A stretch of 64,000 nt of DNA from Acanthopleura granulata (lineage: Eukaryota; Mollusca; Polyplacophora; Chitonida; Chitonidae): NCBI GenBank assembly GCA_016165875.1, contig JABBOT010000080.1, forward strand, positions 50,085,159 to 50,149,158, read 5' to 3'. The number at the start of each line of letters is the position of its first letter. The stretch's first letter is position 1. This document shows, piece by piece, positions 36,301 to 51,300 of this stretch. The position numbers and the translations under genes are program-made. Under the pieces are notes generated by a model that saw only the letters and a program-made list of their open reading frames with translations, had not been told where the DNA came from and ran no database searches.

Positions 36301-39300
36301 GGCTGATGCGTACATTCTGGCTGCAAGTTTTGCTGACCAGTCGCCTGTGCTTCGGACCACATCACTCCCCTTTATGGGACTTGCACACTTAACTTGTTGG
36401 TTTGTAACTTCACAAAGTTCATGTGAGCAGTGGCAGAGTTCATTTTTGCACACACCGGAATTCTATAAACACTGCAAAATCCAGTGGTACATGTACCATA
36501 CAGTTCAGTCTTGCTATGTAATACAGTAATTCCCATGAAAGGTTGTAATCCGAAGATTTAAAGATGTAAAGTCTTTGCTGGAAATGCTGCAATCTTTAAG
36601 TTTTTATCTTTCTGAGGAGCTGGTGTTAAGATTTAGCAGCTGCAATCCAGTATTATGAAAGCCCCCAAAACTGGGGGTTCTATACCTGTGCTTTGAACGC
36701 GGCTGATGTGAGATAACCAGTCTGTGAAGAGCAGTCTGAGACAGAGCTTCAAAGCTTCCAAACCATGGGCTCTTCTACTGAAACTGCATCTTTGTTATGG
36801 CTTTTGGAGGCTCTACATCAAGTTACCACGATCAGAAGCTCGGCACAGGTGTCAGCCATTTAAATTATCTGTTACACAAAAGACATGTCGAGGACTGCTT
36901 ATTTTTATTTCAGGCATCTTGGACAACCATGAACAAAATGAATATAAGATATACTGCCAGGCTTGTTAGCCACGTCCATGTACTGCAACCAGATATATGT
37001 TTTTCCACGATCGCTACCAGCCAGTAGGATTACTTGCCACAACCATGCCAGGTCTGTCAGATTTCGTTCAACATTTTTGTTAGCTAATTTCATGAGAAAG
37101 AAAACAGAACTCCTTTTTGAAAATGGCCTATCTTTAAGAAGCATACCCTTCACAATGACAAAGCGTGTAGGTGTATACAAACACTCTTCAGTCAGTTCAT
37201 GTCTAGAGAGTTTACCACATGCAGCCCCAACCGGCGACCACACCGTCACTGGCCCTTAGCGCACTGCTGAGGGCTGATCACTCTCCACTCTGTTCTTTTC
37301 CGCCAAATCAAATCTGCTAAGCTTTAGGGCTAGAATTTAACGGCTAAACTTTATGTCATATAAAGTAGGCTGGATAGGGATTTCTATTAGTTTTGTCAGC
37401 AATGAGTACATGTATTTAGATGCAAGTGAAAAGTGAGTGGAAACGGGCAAACTCACCAGTTCATTAAGGTATCTAATCAGGACAGGCTGGATTGGCACAC
37501 CCGGGTAAAACGCCCCTGAAAACATACACACAATTACAGCTTGGCAACTGCTATTCCCAAAGTTCTGCTCATTTCTTGGTTTGTTGTTCATCATCCCTTC
37601 CAACAGTACCTGGGTACATCATATCAACTTTTAGCTTGCTTACCAACCAGCTGACACACCTGCTTTGTCCTGCCCCTCTACGGAGCACCATGCTGCACCC
37701 AACACACTCATGGTTAGCTTATGTGTGTTTTAATTCAATATGATGTATCATTTTGACTCCATGACATTGCCGATGTGGCGATAAGCCATAATCATTCATT
37801 CATTCTAGTCTCGAATACTGATCCCTGTATATCCAAAGGTAGTTCCTTTTTGCTAGTCGGTACTGGCGGGAAATGAATGATGATAATCATAACAGGTAAG
37901 TTAACATCACTGGCATAACTTTCCTATATATCCAAGCAGTTGTATCAAAGGATGAGATTTTCCAGAAATACAAAGGCTCTGTCACAGCCCATTCAAATGT
38001 TTGTCTCAATGCTTAGTTTTTGATACCAGAAGTTAAAATTTTGACACCTTTGTCTCAAAAAATCCAAGCTGGCTTTGCATTACTGGCCCCTGGTCATTAT
38101 CAGTCAAGTGGCTCTCTCAGTGTGGGAGGTCTGTGAGGTTATACTATTTGTGAGCAATTATGTTTACAGTGGCACTGGCTCTTCAAAATACCCTACTGAA
38201 TAACAGGCTCTAAGCGACACTAGGGGCACAGTTAATGGTGAACAGTCTGGACACAGCAGGCTAGTTAATGCCCACATCTGTATCACCATCAGGCATCACA
38301 CAGCTTCTCCATTACTTCCTTGTCCATACCAGACCATGCTCACTGGACCATCCTGCACATACCAGACCACATTACCAGGAACAGCCTGTACATACCAGGC
38401 AATGCTCACTGGACAATCCTGCACATACCAGACCATGCTCACTGGACCATCCTGTGCATACCAGACCACGCTCATTGGACCATTCTGCACATACCAGATC
38501 ATGCTCACAGGAGACCAGCAAATGAGACACACATGTATGGTTGTCCACAGGGAATTTCAGTCATCTTGGACAACCAGACAACCCTTAAAATTGAGCCTTG
38601 CTACCAGATCATACTCAATCGACCATGCAACACACATCAGACTATGCTCACTGGAATGCATTTCCTGCATCTACCAGACCATGCTAACTGGAACACTCAA
38701 CACACACCAAATCATGCTCACTGGAATGCCTTTCCTGGACCTACCAGACCCTGCTCACTGGAATGCATTTCCTGCACCTACCAGACCAAGCTCACTGGAC
38801 CATCCAACATACACCAGACCACGCTTACTGGAATGTATTTCCTGCACCTGCCGGATCATGATCACTGAAATGCTTTTCCAGCACCTACTAGACCATGTTC
38901 ACTCGAATGCCTTTCCTGCACCTACTAGACTATGTTCACTCGAATGCCTTCCCCCCACCTACCAGACCATGCTCACTGAAATGCCTTCCCCCCACCTACC
39001 AGACCATGCTCACTGAAATGCCTTCCCTCCACCTACCAGACCATGCTCACTCGAATGCCTTCCCCCCACCTACCAGACCATGCTCACTGAAATGCCTTCC
39101 CCCCACCTACTAGACCATGCTCACTGAAATGCCTTCCCTCCACCTACCAGACCATGCTCACTGAAATGCCTTCCCTCCACCTACCAGACCATGCTCACTC
39201 GAATGCCTTCCCTCCACCTACCAGACCATGCTCACTCGAATGCCTTCCCCCCACCTACCAGACCATGCTCACTGAAATGCCTTCCCCCCACCTACTAGAC

Positions 39301-42300
39301 CATGCTCACTGAAATGCCTTCCCTCCACCTACCAGACCATGCTCACTGAAATGCCTTCCCTCCACCTACCAGACCATGCTCACTCGAATGCCTTCCCCCC
39401 ACCTACCAGACCATGCTCACTGAAATGCCTTCACTCCGCCTACCAGACCATGCTCACTGAAATGCCTTCCCTCCACCTACCAGACCATGCTCACTGAAAT
39501 GCCTTCCCTCCACCTACCAGACCATGCTCACTCGAATGCCTTCCCCCCACCTACCAGACCATGCTCACTGAAATGCCTTCACTCCGCCTACCAGACCATG
39601 CTCACTGAAATGCCTTCCCCCCACCTACCAGACCATGCTCACTGAAATGCCTTCCCCCCACCTACCAGACCATGCTCACTGAAATGCCTTCCCCCCACCT
39701 ACCAGACCATGCTCACTGAAATGCCTTCACTCCACCTACCAGACCATGCTCACTGAAATGCCTTCCCCCCACGTACCAGACCATGCTCACTGAAATGCCT
39801 TCCCTCCAACTACCAGACCATGTTCACTCGAATGCCTTCCTCCCACCTACCAGACAATGCTCACTGAAATGCCTTCCCTCTAACTACCAGACCATGCCAA
39901 CTGGAATGCTTTTCCTGCACCTACCAGACCATGCTAACTGGAATGCTTTTCTAGCACCTACCTGGCTTGAAGGAGATGAGACAAGACCTGTTTGTACAGG
40001 TGCCTTCTGGGAAGATGATGATCTGTGGCCATTTGCCTTTGGACTGAGCTCGTCGCTTTATTTCCTTGATGGTGTTTACTCTGGAGTCTGGGTCTTCCCG
40101 GGACACAAACACTGGCTGAGTGTATCTTATTAAAGCTGCCAATACAATTCATAATCAGCTTAATACATGCTGAATTAGTGAGGATGATGACATCAACTCA
40201 GTGTTACACCAAACAATCAGGAATCTAATCAAAGTAGACAAAAATGTTTACAGAAATTACGAAATTCTAAAAGTTCAAAACATTCACTAGAGTGAGTAAT
40301 GAGTAAATAAATCCTGACCTGATTAACAGAGTTAACATTAAGTTTACATCATTGACTAAGGGCCAATTCCACAATACTGTACTTAAATATCTTAAAACTT
40401 GACCAAAATTAAACATTCTTGAAATTTTAGAATAAGGGCATGGATGGTGCATGTATATAATGCCGCAGTAAAGTGACACAAATTTCAAAACCTGTAAGTG
40501 TGAAAGTTACTGTAAAATTCAGTTAAAGGTTTCGAATTAGTCAAAAAAAAATCTTTTATGGAATTTGACCCTGCTGATCAATTAATTTCGAAAGTTATTT
40601 TATCTTTCAACGTTAAGGCCATAAATATTAAGCTGAACATTATTGTTACAATACAGGTCAAGCTCTATATTAATGTCAGAATTGATCTATATTATTGTTA
40701 AAATGCTCAAAGATCAGTCTTATAATTAGACAACTGTACATCATTGTAAAACAGGTCACATTTCAAAAGGTGAGGAGGGGAAAACATAAATTATGCAATT
40801 TAACAAATCCATATATAACAAAAATTCATGGATAGGAAACAACCAGAAGATGAGTATGTGATGAGAGTGAATGTAAGGTTTGCGAGTTGGATTGGGGTGG
40901 ACGAGGGGGTGGGGGGAGAAGCTGATGTAAGCAGAGAGGTTAGGCAAACAGGTTTTCTGGGGATATGTGTAAAAAAAAAGGTAACCATAGAGACAACATG
41001 GGCAAACACTGGCCACTGTGCTTAGTAAAGTGATGTCTGGCAATTGAGGAGTGACTGAATAACGTGATGAAAATAGTGAAGATGTGTAGGAGAAGCGTGA
41101 TGTGTCTGAGAAGATGACAACAACATGTATGTACAAATACGGGTACATGTAGCTGGCTGATATGTAGCCTAGCTTACTTGTAACTAAGCTTTGTGTGTTA
41201 TCTGTTATTACACCTACGTCAATCAAACATTTCCCTAAACATCATTCAGGAGCAGTGTACAAACAGCCACACATGTACAGTTACAGGATAATACCAGGAA
41301 CGAGTACTCCCTAGACAGTTAACAGAGAGTTGTCTGGAAGAACAGCTACATGGATCACATGTTTTTAATCACAGAATACATTCTGCCGTCCCATGGCAAA
41401 AGGAAGCAAGTGATATTTAGGTGTAAAATAAGATAATCACACTATACGACTTATTAAAGGAGGGCGCTTGTCTCAGCATTAGGATTTTTTGTAAACTGTG
41501 TTGTTCTTTTGTCTGTAATAAAGATGCAAAAAGAAGCAAGTACTTGTGTAATGATAGTTTCAGTGACAAAAGGAAGCAAATGATAATACACGTTATGAAC
41601 GATGCCAGCCTATCAAATGCATTATTACTAACAGAGCATGGTTCGTGAAGATCACTGTAACAGACATTTAATTATAGTAAAGCTTCTGAAGCTTACAGAT
41701 TTGTCAAAGTAATAAACTCGTAAGTAAAAATATATTTTTGTTATCCTTTGTCTACATAAATGCCTCAGTGTATTTTGCTTTAGCTGACAAAAGCAAGATT
41801 ATATAGTTGAGAACTGCACCCTCTATAATATTATTGTCTAGTATTTCCAATTAAGTCATGTTCACATTTAAAGTGTGGTAAAAATAAGGAAAAATACTTA
41901 AGTCAGTCTAATTTTCAGTAACATTGTTTCTTATTACTGTTAGTCATCATCTCAGGTAAAAGAGCTCATGTTTTATAAGATCCTATGTTGCTCTGGTCAC
42001 TTACTTCCTTTGTCAATGTAAAGATGATATATCCTAGTAATTAATCATCACAATATACCTCAATTTATTTTCATTCTTGTGGTCTACAATTACAAGGTAA
42101 ATTGATTCCGACGTAGAGGATGTCCAAAAAAGGCAAATGGTGTTCTTTGCCAATATATCAAAATGGTGGTTTTGTCACTTGCTTTCTGGGAGGACTGTAT
42201 TATGTACACATATGTACCAAAGTAAAAGATAAAATCTATGAAAACGCAAAATTAGAACAAAACTAAACCACCTATATCACATATGCTAAATTGAAAACAA

Positions 42301-45300
42301 ACCAGTTAAGGCCACCATAGCATAGGGACGTCAACTTATTCTCGTCAGGTTATGTATTTCCATTATACACTGGCATTAGAAAACATGTGGCTTTCATAGA
42401 TAGGGTTGCCGGTAACATCCACTTCCATATAATGTATTTTGCAGCTTATAATGTATTCCATCAAAGTATGCAGTACAAATACAAAAAGAGGCGTGAAGTT
42501 CGACACATAGATCAAGGTGTGCTCATGAAGCCTACACAAATGTGTGTGAATGTACCATAATAACAAGTATTCATAAAACCCACATAAATGTGTGAATGTT
42601 CCATAAAAAACAAGTATTCATGTAGCCTACATAAGTGTAAGTATACCATAATAACAAGTATTCAGGAAGCCTACACCAATGTGTGAATGTACCATAATAA
42701 GTATTCATGGAGCCTACACAAATGTGTGAATGCACCATAATAAAAATAATTCATGTAGCCTACATAAATGTGTGAGTGCACCATGAGTATTCATGAAGCC
42801 TACACAAATGTGTGAATGTACCATAATAAATATTCATGAAGCTTACACAAATGTGTGAATGTACCATCATAACAAGTACATGTATTCATGAAAATGCCTA
42901 AATGCTTAATAACACATTCATGATGCCTACAAAAGTGTGCATGTACCATAATGACAAGTATTCATGAAGAATACAAAAATGTGTGAATGCACCATCATAA
43001 GGATTCATGTAGCCTACATAAAAGTGTGAATGTACTATCATAAGTATTCATGAAGCCTACACAAATGTGTGAATGCACCATCATCATAATCCATGTAGCC
43101 TACACAAATGTGTGAATGTACCATAATAACAAGTATTCATAAAACCCACATAAATGTGTGAATGTTCCATAAAAAACAAGTATTCATGTAGCCTACATAA
43201 GTGTAAGTATACCATAATAACAAGTATTCAGGAAGCCTACACCAATGTGTGAATGTACCATAATAAGTATTCATGGAGCCTACACAAATGTGTGAATGAA
43301 TCATCTTAACAAGTATGCATAAAGCCTACACAAATGTGTGAATGAATCATCTTAACAAGTATGCATAAAGCCTACACAAATGTGTGAATGAATCATCTTA
43401 ACAAGTATGCATAAAGCCTACACAAATGTGTGAATGAATCATCTTAACAAGTATGCATAAAGCCTACACAAATGTGTGAATGAATCATCTTAACAAGTAT
43501 GCATAAAGCCTACACAAATGTGTGAATGAATCATCTTAACAAGTATGCATAAAGCCTACACAAATGTGTGAATGCACCATCATAGCTATTAATGAAGCCT
43601 ACATAAATGTGTTAATGCACCATCACAGCTATCAAAATGAAGCCTATACAACTGTGTGAATGTGCCATACAACAGCCATAATTTACCATGTGTTCCCTTC
43701 CCCAGCTCTGAGGTATTCCATGTACTGTACGACAGCCATAATTTACCAAGTGTTCTGTACCTCTGCTACAAAGTATTCCATGTCATGCACGACAGCCATA
43801 ATTTAACACTTGTTCCATGGCCTAGTTATAAAGTATTCCATGTACTGTACCACAGTCATAATTTCCCATGTGTTCTGTACCCCAGCTATAAAGTATTCGA
43901 AGTACTGTATGACAGCCATAATTTACCTTGTGTTCCCTTCCCCAGCCATAAAGTATTCCATGTACTGTAACACAGCCATAATTTACCGTGTGTTTTGTAC
44001 CCCAGCTACATGTATAAAGTGTTCGATGTACTGTACCACAGACACAGTGTACCAAGTGTCCTGTACCCCAGCTATAAAGTATTCCATGTACTGTACGAAA
44101 GCCATAATTTACCATGTGTTCTGTACCCCAGCTATAAAGTATTCCATGTACTGTACCACTGATACAGTGTATCATGTGTCCTGTATTCCAGTTATAAAAT
44201 ATTCCATGTACTGTACGAAAGCCATAATTTACCATATGTTCTGTACCCCACCTATAAAGTATTCCATGTATTGTACCACAGCCATAATTTACTATGTGTT
44301 CTGTACCCCATCTATAAAGTATTCCCTGTACTGTACCACTGACACAGTGTACCATGTGCCCTGTACCTCAGCTATTAAGTATTCCATGTACTGTGTCAAA
44401 GACACAGTGTACCATGTGCCCTGTACCCCAGCTACATGTATAAAGTATTCCATGTACTGTACCACTGACACAGTGTACCATGTGCCCTGTACCCCAGCTA
44501 TAAAGTATTCAATGTACTGTACCACAGAGAGTGTACCATGTGCCCTATACCCCAGCTATTAAGTATTCCATGTACTGTGTCACAGACACAGTGTACCATG
44601 TGTCCTGTACCCCAGCTGTAAAGAATTCTATGAACTGTACCACAGAGAGTGTACCATGTGCCCTATACCCCAGCTATTAAGTATTCCATGTACTGTGTCA
44701 CAGACACAGTGTACCATGTGCCCTGTACCCCAGCTATAAAGGATTCAATGTACTGTACCACAGAGAGTGTACCATGTGCCCTATACCCCAGCTATTCAGT
44801 ATTCCATGTACTGTGTCACAGACACAGTGTACCATGTGTCATGTACCCCAGCTGTAAAGAATTCTATGAACTGTATCACAGACACAGTGTACCATGTGTT
44901 CTGTACCCCAGCTATGAAGTACTCCATCTGCTCTGCTACAGCTATTAGGTATTGTGCGTACTGTACTACAGCCAGTGTACTGTAACCGGGCTGGTTGGTG
45001 GGGGTGTTCATTGACCACCAGTTATCTAAGCTTTGGGGAGGCTAGCTTGGTAGGACCAACAGAAAAGGAACACAAAACAGAAGCAGAGACATCTTTTTGT
45101 ATTCTTGCCATCCTGTTCTGACTGGGGACATAACTGTAACTCCTGATGAGTCTGCCTTCAGGACTCTAACTACAAGACTGACTGCAAGACTGACCACAAC
45201 CGCATGGTATAGTTGAAGGCTGTCATACATACTGAATACCATCTGACTGTGTTACATGGTACATGCAGTAAGCTGATACATAGATATCCCTGGGGCTGAC

Positions 45301-48300
45301 CATACTGACTGGGGTGTCTCTGGGTGTGGTGTCTCTGGTCCCCTGTGTGTCTCCTGTGTGTCTCCCCAGAGCTTCATTAAGGTTGGTTTTTTATAGCCCC
45401 ACAGTGGACCTCACAGAGGACAGACCCTGCCCTAATGACCATTCCAGATTTGCACACCAACCAGAGCCAAGTTGTGTTTTCTACATCCATAATCTCTTTA
45501 AATATTTCTTTTCCTAAACATGACATCTCAATCAATTTAACAGCATCATTTAGATTTCATAGTGGCACCTTACTATGTGAAAGATGAATTTTATACTGTA
45601 AATGGTACTTTAAGTTTTAAGCCTTTCAATGTCAAATTTCTGCTACAGAAGATAAAACTTTTTTGCATTTTTGCTATTTTCCATTACGTCACAACAACTT
45701 CCTACATTTAATTCTTTCTGAATAAAACTACAAAACTAGACAAATCTACTGATACTAAATGCATATTACACAAATGAATACAAAGGTTAGTAATTCTGAA
45801 TTAAAGTTAGCCCCCTAACACACACACTGTATCTACATAGTAATCTATACCTAGCCTGACTCTACTCTACTACAGTATCATGTGCTGTGCACTACAGCTA
45901 TCATGTGTACTGTATCACATCCTCTACAGCAGAGGCAAACCAATAAGTGTAAATCATCAGCGTTTATGCATGTATCAGTGTCAGCGTTTATGCATGTATT
46001 GCATGTTGCTCAGTGGCTGTCTGACCTGTGCATGTATCTCCTGCTAAGAAGTTGCTGATCCAGGGCCGTGAACCACAAATACAACTGTGCCCCACAGGCC
46101 ATCTGCTGACAGCAAACAGCAGTCCTGTGTTACCTAGTCCCCTTTACTATCTGGACTAAGGACACGTGTGTAACAGCTTCCCAGTGAATCAGATATTTGC
46201 ACCTGAAGGTCATACCAAGGCCAGTCTATATCACTTTGATGGAAAATTTGCAGATATGGACATGTAAATTAACCCCTGTAAACTCTAAATTCGCTAGCGC
46301 ATAACATCATCTGATCACTGACATTATATATTTCTGAAATCTACCCAATCACACATCACATTATCTCATGTATGTGATCAGGCACACCAAAGATCACTGA
46401 CAGCAAGGCTTCAGTGAGACCCTAACTGTTGAGTTTTGATCTCGGCATGACAAAGCCTACAAACATATTTCCATTATTTGTACAATTGCATTGAATACCT
46501 GTTTGATACCCCACCTCTCGCCCTGCTATCAAACAATAAATGACGATCATGTGGGCTTCTGGGTACTGGACCTTTATATCATCTGTAACAACTGACACTT
46601 AGCCTGTACAACCTGCCAACTACATGTATCTGCTGATAATGTTGACAGACTCATGTCCACATCTGAGAACACTAGACCAACTACAAACAGCCACAAGCCT
46701 GTGTAATGTGAGAACATTATCAAACTGGAACATGTCTAATTACTTCCTCTCTGAATTCTGGGGTCCTATAAAAACAGCTTGTCTACTTCAGACAGGGTAC
46801 TGCAACTGCAGTGATGTATAGCTAAGCTTTTAAATTTGGCCCATAAATATAAGAGAAAACAAAATTACAACCATATAACTTTCCTATGAATCATACTATG
46901 CTATTTAGCTTAATTGCTGTGAGTTCAAGTCTGGTTTATGCCGGCTTCTCCTCTCCAATCAGATGTGTACAGTTCTGTAAGCAACTTGTGGATTTGTAGA
47001 TTTCTCTCAGGCTTTGCCCAGTTTAATCCCACCATAATGCTGGTTGCTGTTGTCTAAGTGAAATATTCTTGAGTACTGCACAGAAGTACAATCAAATCAA
47101 TCAATCAATACATACTCAGTAACTTAATAATTCAGAGCATTTTTGGGGAAAAAAGATCTTCCTATTTGATCACACTGTTTCATATACCCTGGTGATACAT
47201 TTCACCTCATGATGCTGTTCAAGCAGATGGTCGTAACAAAGCGTGTAACCTCTGTCCTAATTGAGGACCATGTGATGCAGAGAATATCTCACTGTAGTGT
47301 GAGTTTGTGTCATTGTTTATACAACAAACTGGTTCTGTGAAATTAGAAATGATAAAGCCACAAAAGTTGAGCATGAGACTTCAGTTCTGTGGGAATAAAC
47401 TTTGTAATGAAAACAATAAATGATTGAAAAAAAGTACTTTTTTTGAAGCCGTACTTCAAAAGTCAACAGATGAATGAGATGATCCAATACAGACAAATAA
47501 TGTATCAAATAGCAGTGTATTTTTCCATCAATGTCAAAATAAATTGGTGAAGTTTTGATGTTCCCTAGGCTGTGAGTCCCTAAGAATGGGCAGGGCCCAG
47601 AGATTGTGGGGGCTGTGGGTGATGCCTGACATGCCTGATGGCCTACACATTCATGCTCCACATAACACAGGTACACGTAAGCAGTTCTGTGGAATCACAC
47701 AGTACTGACTCAAAATCATTGTAATTAGCTGCTTTTCACTGGTTTTCTTCCATAGACATTTACATGTATTAGATCTCATGGTCTACAAAAACTCATTGTC
47801 TACAAATACCATGGCTGAGAAGTCTGTAATGAAATTAGAATTGCAACTATTTGCACTGTTTTCTCATCTCTGCAACATCATGAAGATAAACATAAAAGAT
47901 GAGGAGATTTAATGTTAAAAATCCTAGTGATCATGCACTATGGAGTGAGTGAGACTAGCCAGATTGCAGAGGTGTGTGGGATGACAACAGACAGCTACAG
48001 ATAACACTTCACAACATCCATTAGGAAACACACATCAACACGCGAATCAAATGAAACACATGCAAATGCGAAAACAGCAAACCCATTATTCCCTGTCACT
48101 CATGTCATCCAAACACAAGACTCCGCAAATTACTCAAGTTAGCCCTACCAAAGTTTACAGAATCCAGACTATGGAAATGGAATTCTAGATTCTGTGACAC
48201 TAAATGATCATTTCAGGCTACATTCAGATTGGGTGTTTTTTGTCACTGGAGCTGCTGTCACTGAGCAGAATCTTCCATGTATCAGAAGATTTGTTCACCT

Positions 48301-51300
48301 GGAGGGTACAAAACTCCCATAATGACCATCTGGACACTATGAAATACACTATGGCAATATATATGTATTGTTTACAAACAAACCTGTGGCAATGAAAATC
48401 TCAAGGTGTTATTTGCGTAAATCACAGAGTGTTAATAATTTACATACTACCTCAAAACCATGTTATGCTTTCTTAATTTGGAGTGTTAATACATGTATTA
48501 GTAAATGTATATGATACAAAAGTTACTGTCTATGCTAGCAATAATGTGAAGAGATTGTCACAGCAAACAACGTCCTGATGTCTATACCCAGAATGATTAG
48601 GCACCCAGTGGCCAAAAAGAAAAACAAAACGAGCAAAATCACTTGACAAGTTAAATAAGGAAGCACTCAGTGTGTCACAACATAACTGTCATAATATCAC
48701 CATAGTTACAGGGCGTGGCTAGAGACAAGTATACCTACTGCCCAAGAGTGGAATTCGAGAGTTTTCCTTCCGAGATATAACGCTGGGGATGTCTCGGACA
48801 AACATGACAATAGCGTCCCAAAAGCTTGAGTGCGGAGCCACACAGACTACAGGGGCCTCTGTCATCGATGCCCTTTGGCCGCGGATGGCCACTTTATGAA
48901 ATCCGCACAGAAAAAAAACACATCGGCCAATGAAGCCAAGCAGTTGATGGACAAACCTAAAATAGCAACACAAACAGAGACATTCAACTTCAGCATTATG
49001 TACACATCGACAGAGCCCAATATACCTGTAACATACATCCACATGAACACAGTGTGAAATTAACAATATTCAGACGTATTCAACGCTCCCTGAAATCTGA
49101 GGAGAAACTGCTACCATTCCAACTGACCTTTCCTCAAAGTATATTCGACAGCTCAACTAGAATTGTATAACATTTACCATCATTTGGGGTGACAGACATT
49201 TAGCAGTTTGAGGCTAACTCTTCACGTACATGAGACTGGAGTTATGGATTCTTCAGTTGGATTGGTAAAGACTTTGGTAAGTGTAAATACTCTGTAGAAC
49301 ATGCATAATGTCTCATTCAAATAACTTAATACAGATTTATTGGGGGTACAAGTAATTTACCACATACTGACCTAATACACGTACACAACCATGCCACAGA
49401 TTCCACTATAAAATCTTATCTGTAGACCACCTCTGTGCATTGTCAGAACTCAAACTAACAAAAGACACATCATCAAAGCCCGCCCATGTTACAAGTGAAT
49501 TACAAAACTTAAAACAGTATCTCAAATCTTGACAAAAAGCAGTACAACAGGGCCTGTTCATACCGCAGTGCATGAAGCACCATTTCTGAACACAGTTAGT
49601 GGTTCAGCGTCACATTACAGGGCCTATTACAGCAAATGAAGCACCATTTCTGCACACAGTTGCTGGTTCAGTGTCACATTACAGGGTCTATTACAGTATA
49701 TGAAGCACCATTTCTGCACAAAGTTACTGGTTCAGTGTCACATTACAGGGCCCATTACAGTACATAAAGCACCATTTCCGCACACAGTTACTGGTTCAGC
49801 GTCACATTACAGAGTCTGTTGCAGTGCGCAAAGCACCATTTCTGCACATGACCTGTGTTTATTCATTCTTAGATTTTCATAACCTGTGCGCATTCAATTT
49901 TTTCCTGGAAATAATAATGCAGTATTGTGCTTGTATGCCGCTTCAGAACAAGGGACATAAATCTCCTTTCCATGTGAGACCTATGACTGTTCCACTGGGT
50001 TCCCAGTGAACCACTGTACTTACTACCAGATGCCCATGATTCAAGGGTCAAAAGTAACACAGCATTTTGGCAAAATTGGAAGCACTGTTTGTTTTGTTAA
50101 ACCTTGAATAGTGTGCTGGCAAAGATCTGACATGACACACAATCCATCAGAAGTTTTAGCTTCATCTCTCACAAACTGCTTTTGCAAAAAAGGTAGTTCA
50201 CTTGATATTTGTTAGATCTATTCTGGAGTAAGTAAAAATTATCTGAATGTGGACATTATAAACATACTGAAATCACAAAATGACGATTCTGCCAGCATGG
50301 CTAGATGAGCGCTGGATTGCACTGGAGCTCCTGAACTCATTTCAAGTACATGTAATGGCTGAAAAGTCCTGTTTGTCTTTCTTCTCTTAAAGTACAAATG
50401 ATTTTTCCAGACAGATTATTTACTAAAATTGAGATTTTTTTTAATTGGTATATTTTATTCAAAATAATCTGCTGTTTCTAACACATGATAATGAACACAA
50501 TAATTCTGACAGGTAAATTTTGATCTCTCACTATTTGCCATTACACTGAAAGGTTGTAAGGTTTACACACATGTAAATCGTTAATACTTATCTCAAACCA
50601 GCCTCTAGCTTCACTGAAGCCCAGGTTATAAGAATCTAGCAGTTACTTAACAGCGGCCTACAGTAACAGCTAGCAGGCACATAGCATGCTTGTAAGGGCT
50701 GTAATTACCACAATGAGTTGTGCTACCTGGCATATGTGGCCTGAGGTCTCTAACATTATTTCAGATATTAACCACAAACTGTGATCATCAATAATGCATG
50801 ATCTGTTTATAAAATCATGGGTGAACATGGCACAACTAGCTGAAATCTGCATCATGCCCCAGACAGCAGACAAAACAACGTATTGATTTACCCAGCCTTT
50901 GATGTCACATTAAGGGTGCGTTCATAGTGAAATCCTGTCCCTGTGTTACATGCATATATATCGTGGTGACCTTGGCAATGTGATGAGAGCACAACCTGTG
51001 TTATTACCAGTGGATTAGCCTGCCGCCCATTCAAGAATATGCCAGAGAGTGACCATTCAATACAGCCTGTCAGGGCAGGGGACAAAGGTCAGACAACATC
51101 TGTTAATGGCCAACAACATAAGGTAAGCTGTAAAACCAGTTGTAGGGTTTTATAGAAGTTCCTAACCTACCAGCCCATGTGTTTCTCCAACTCCACATGT
51201 GTATTATTCAAAGGTTTGGTCAGAAGGTCAGGTTAGGCAGGTTAGGCTCACATTTAGATGAATACAAACAGCATACTCTAAACATCATATTTAATAATGA

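Noticed and set aside
36905..37259. Overlapping 98- and 114-codon open frames on both strands
   Set aside because: No motifs, no in-phase splice junction with neighbouring LPCAT exons, and the LPCAT exons on either side join without it.
38320..39113. Long plus-strand open frames (up to 226 codons) of Pro/His/Thr-rich repeats
   Set aside because: They run through the 37-bp minisatellite; the peptide repeats follow the DNA unit, and there is no start context or splice signal.
43810..44562. 250-codon plus-strand frame and 177-codon minus-strand frame
   Set aside because: Both are in the ~57-60-bp array, whose units are often divisible by three, so stops are absent in several frames at once.
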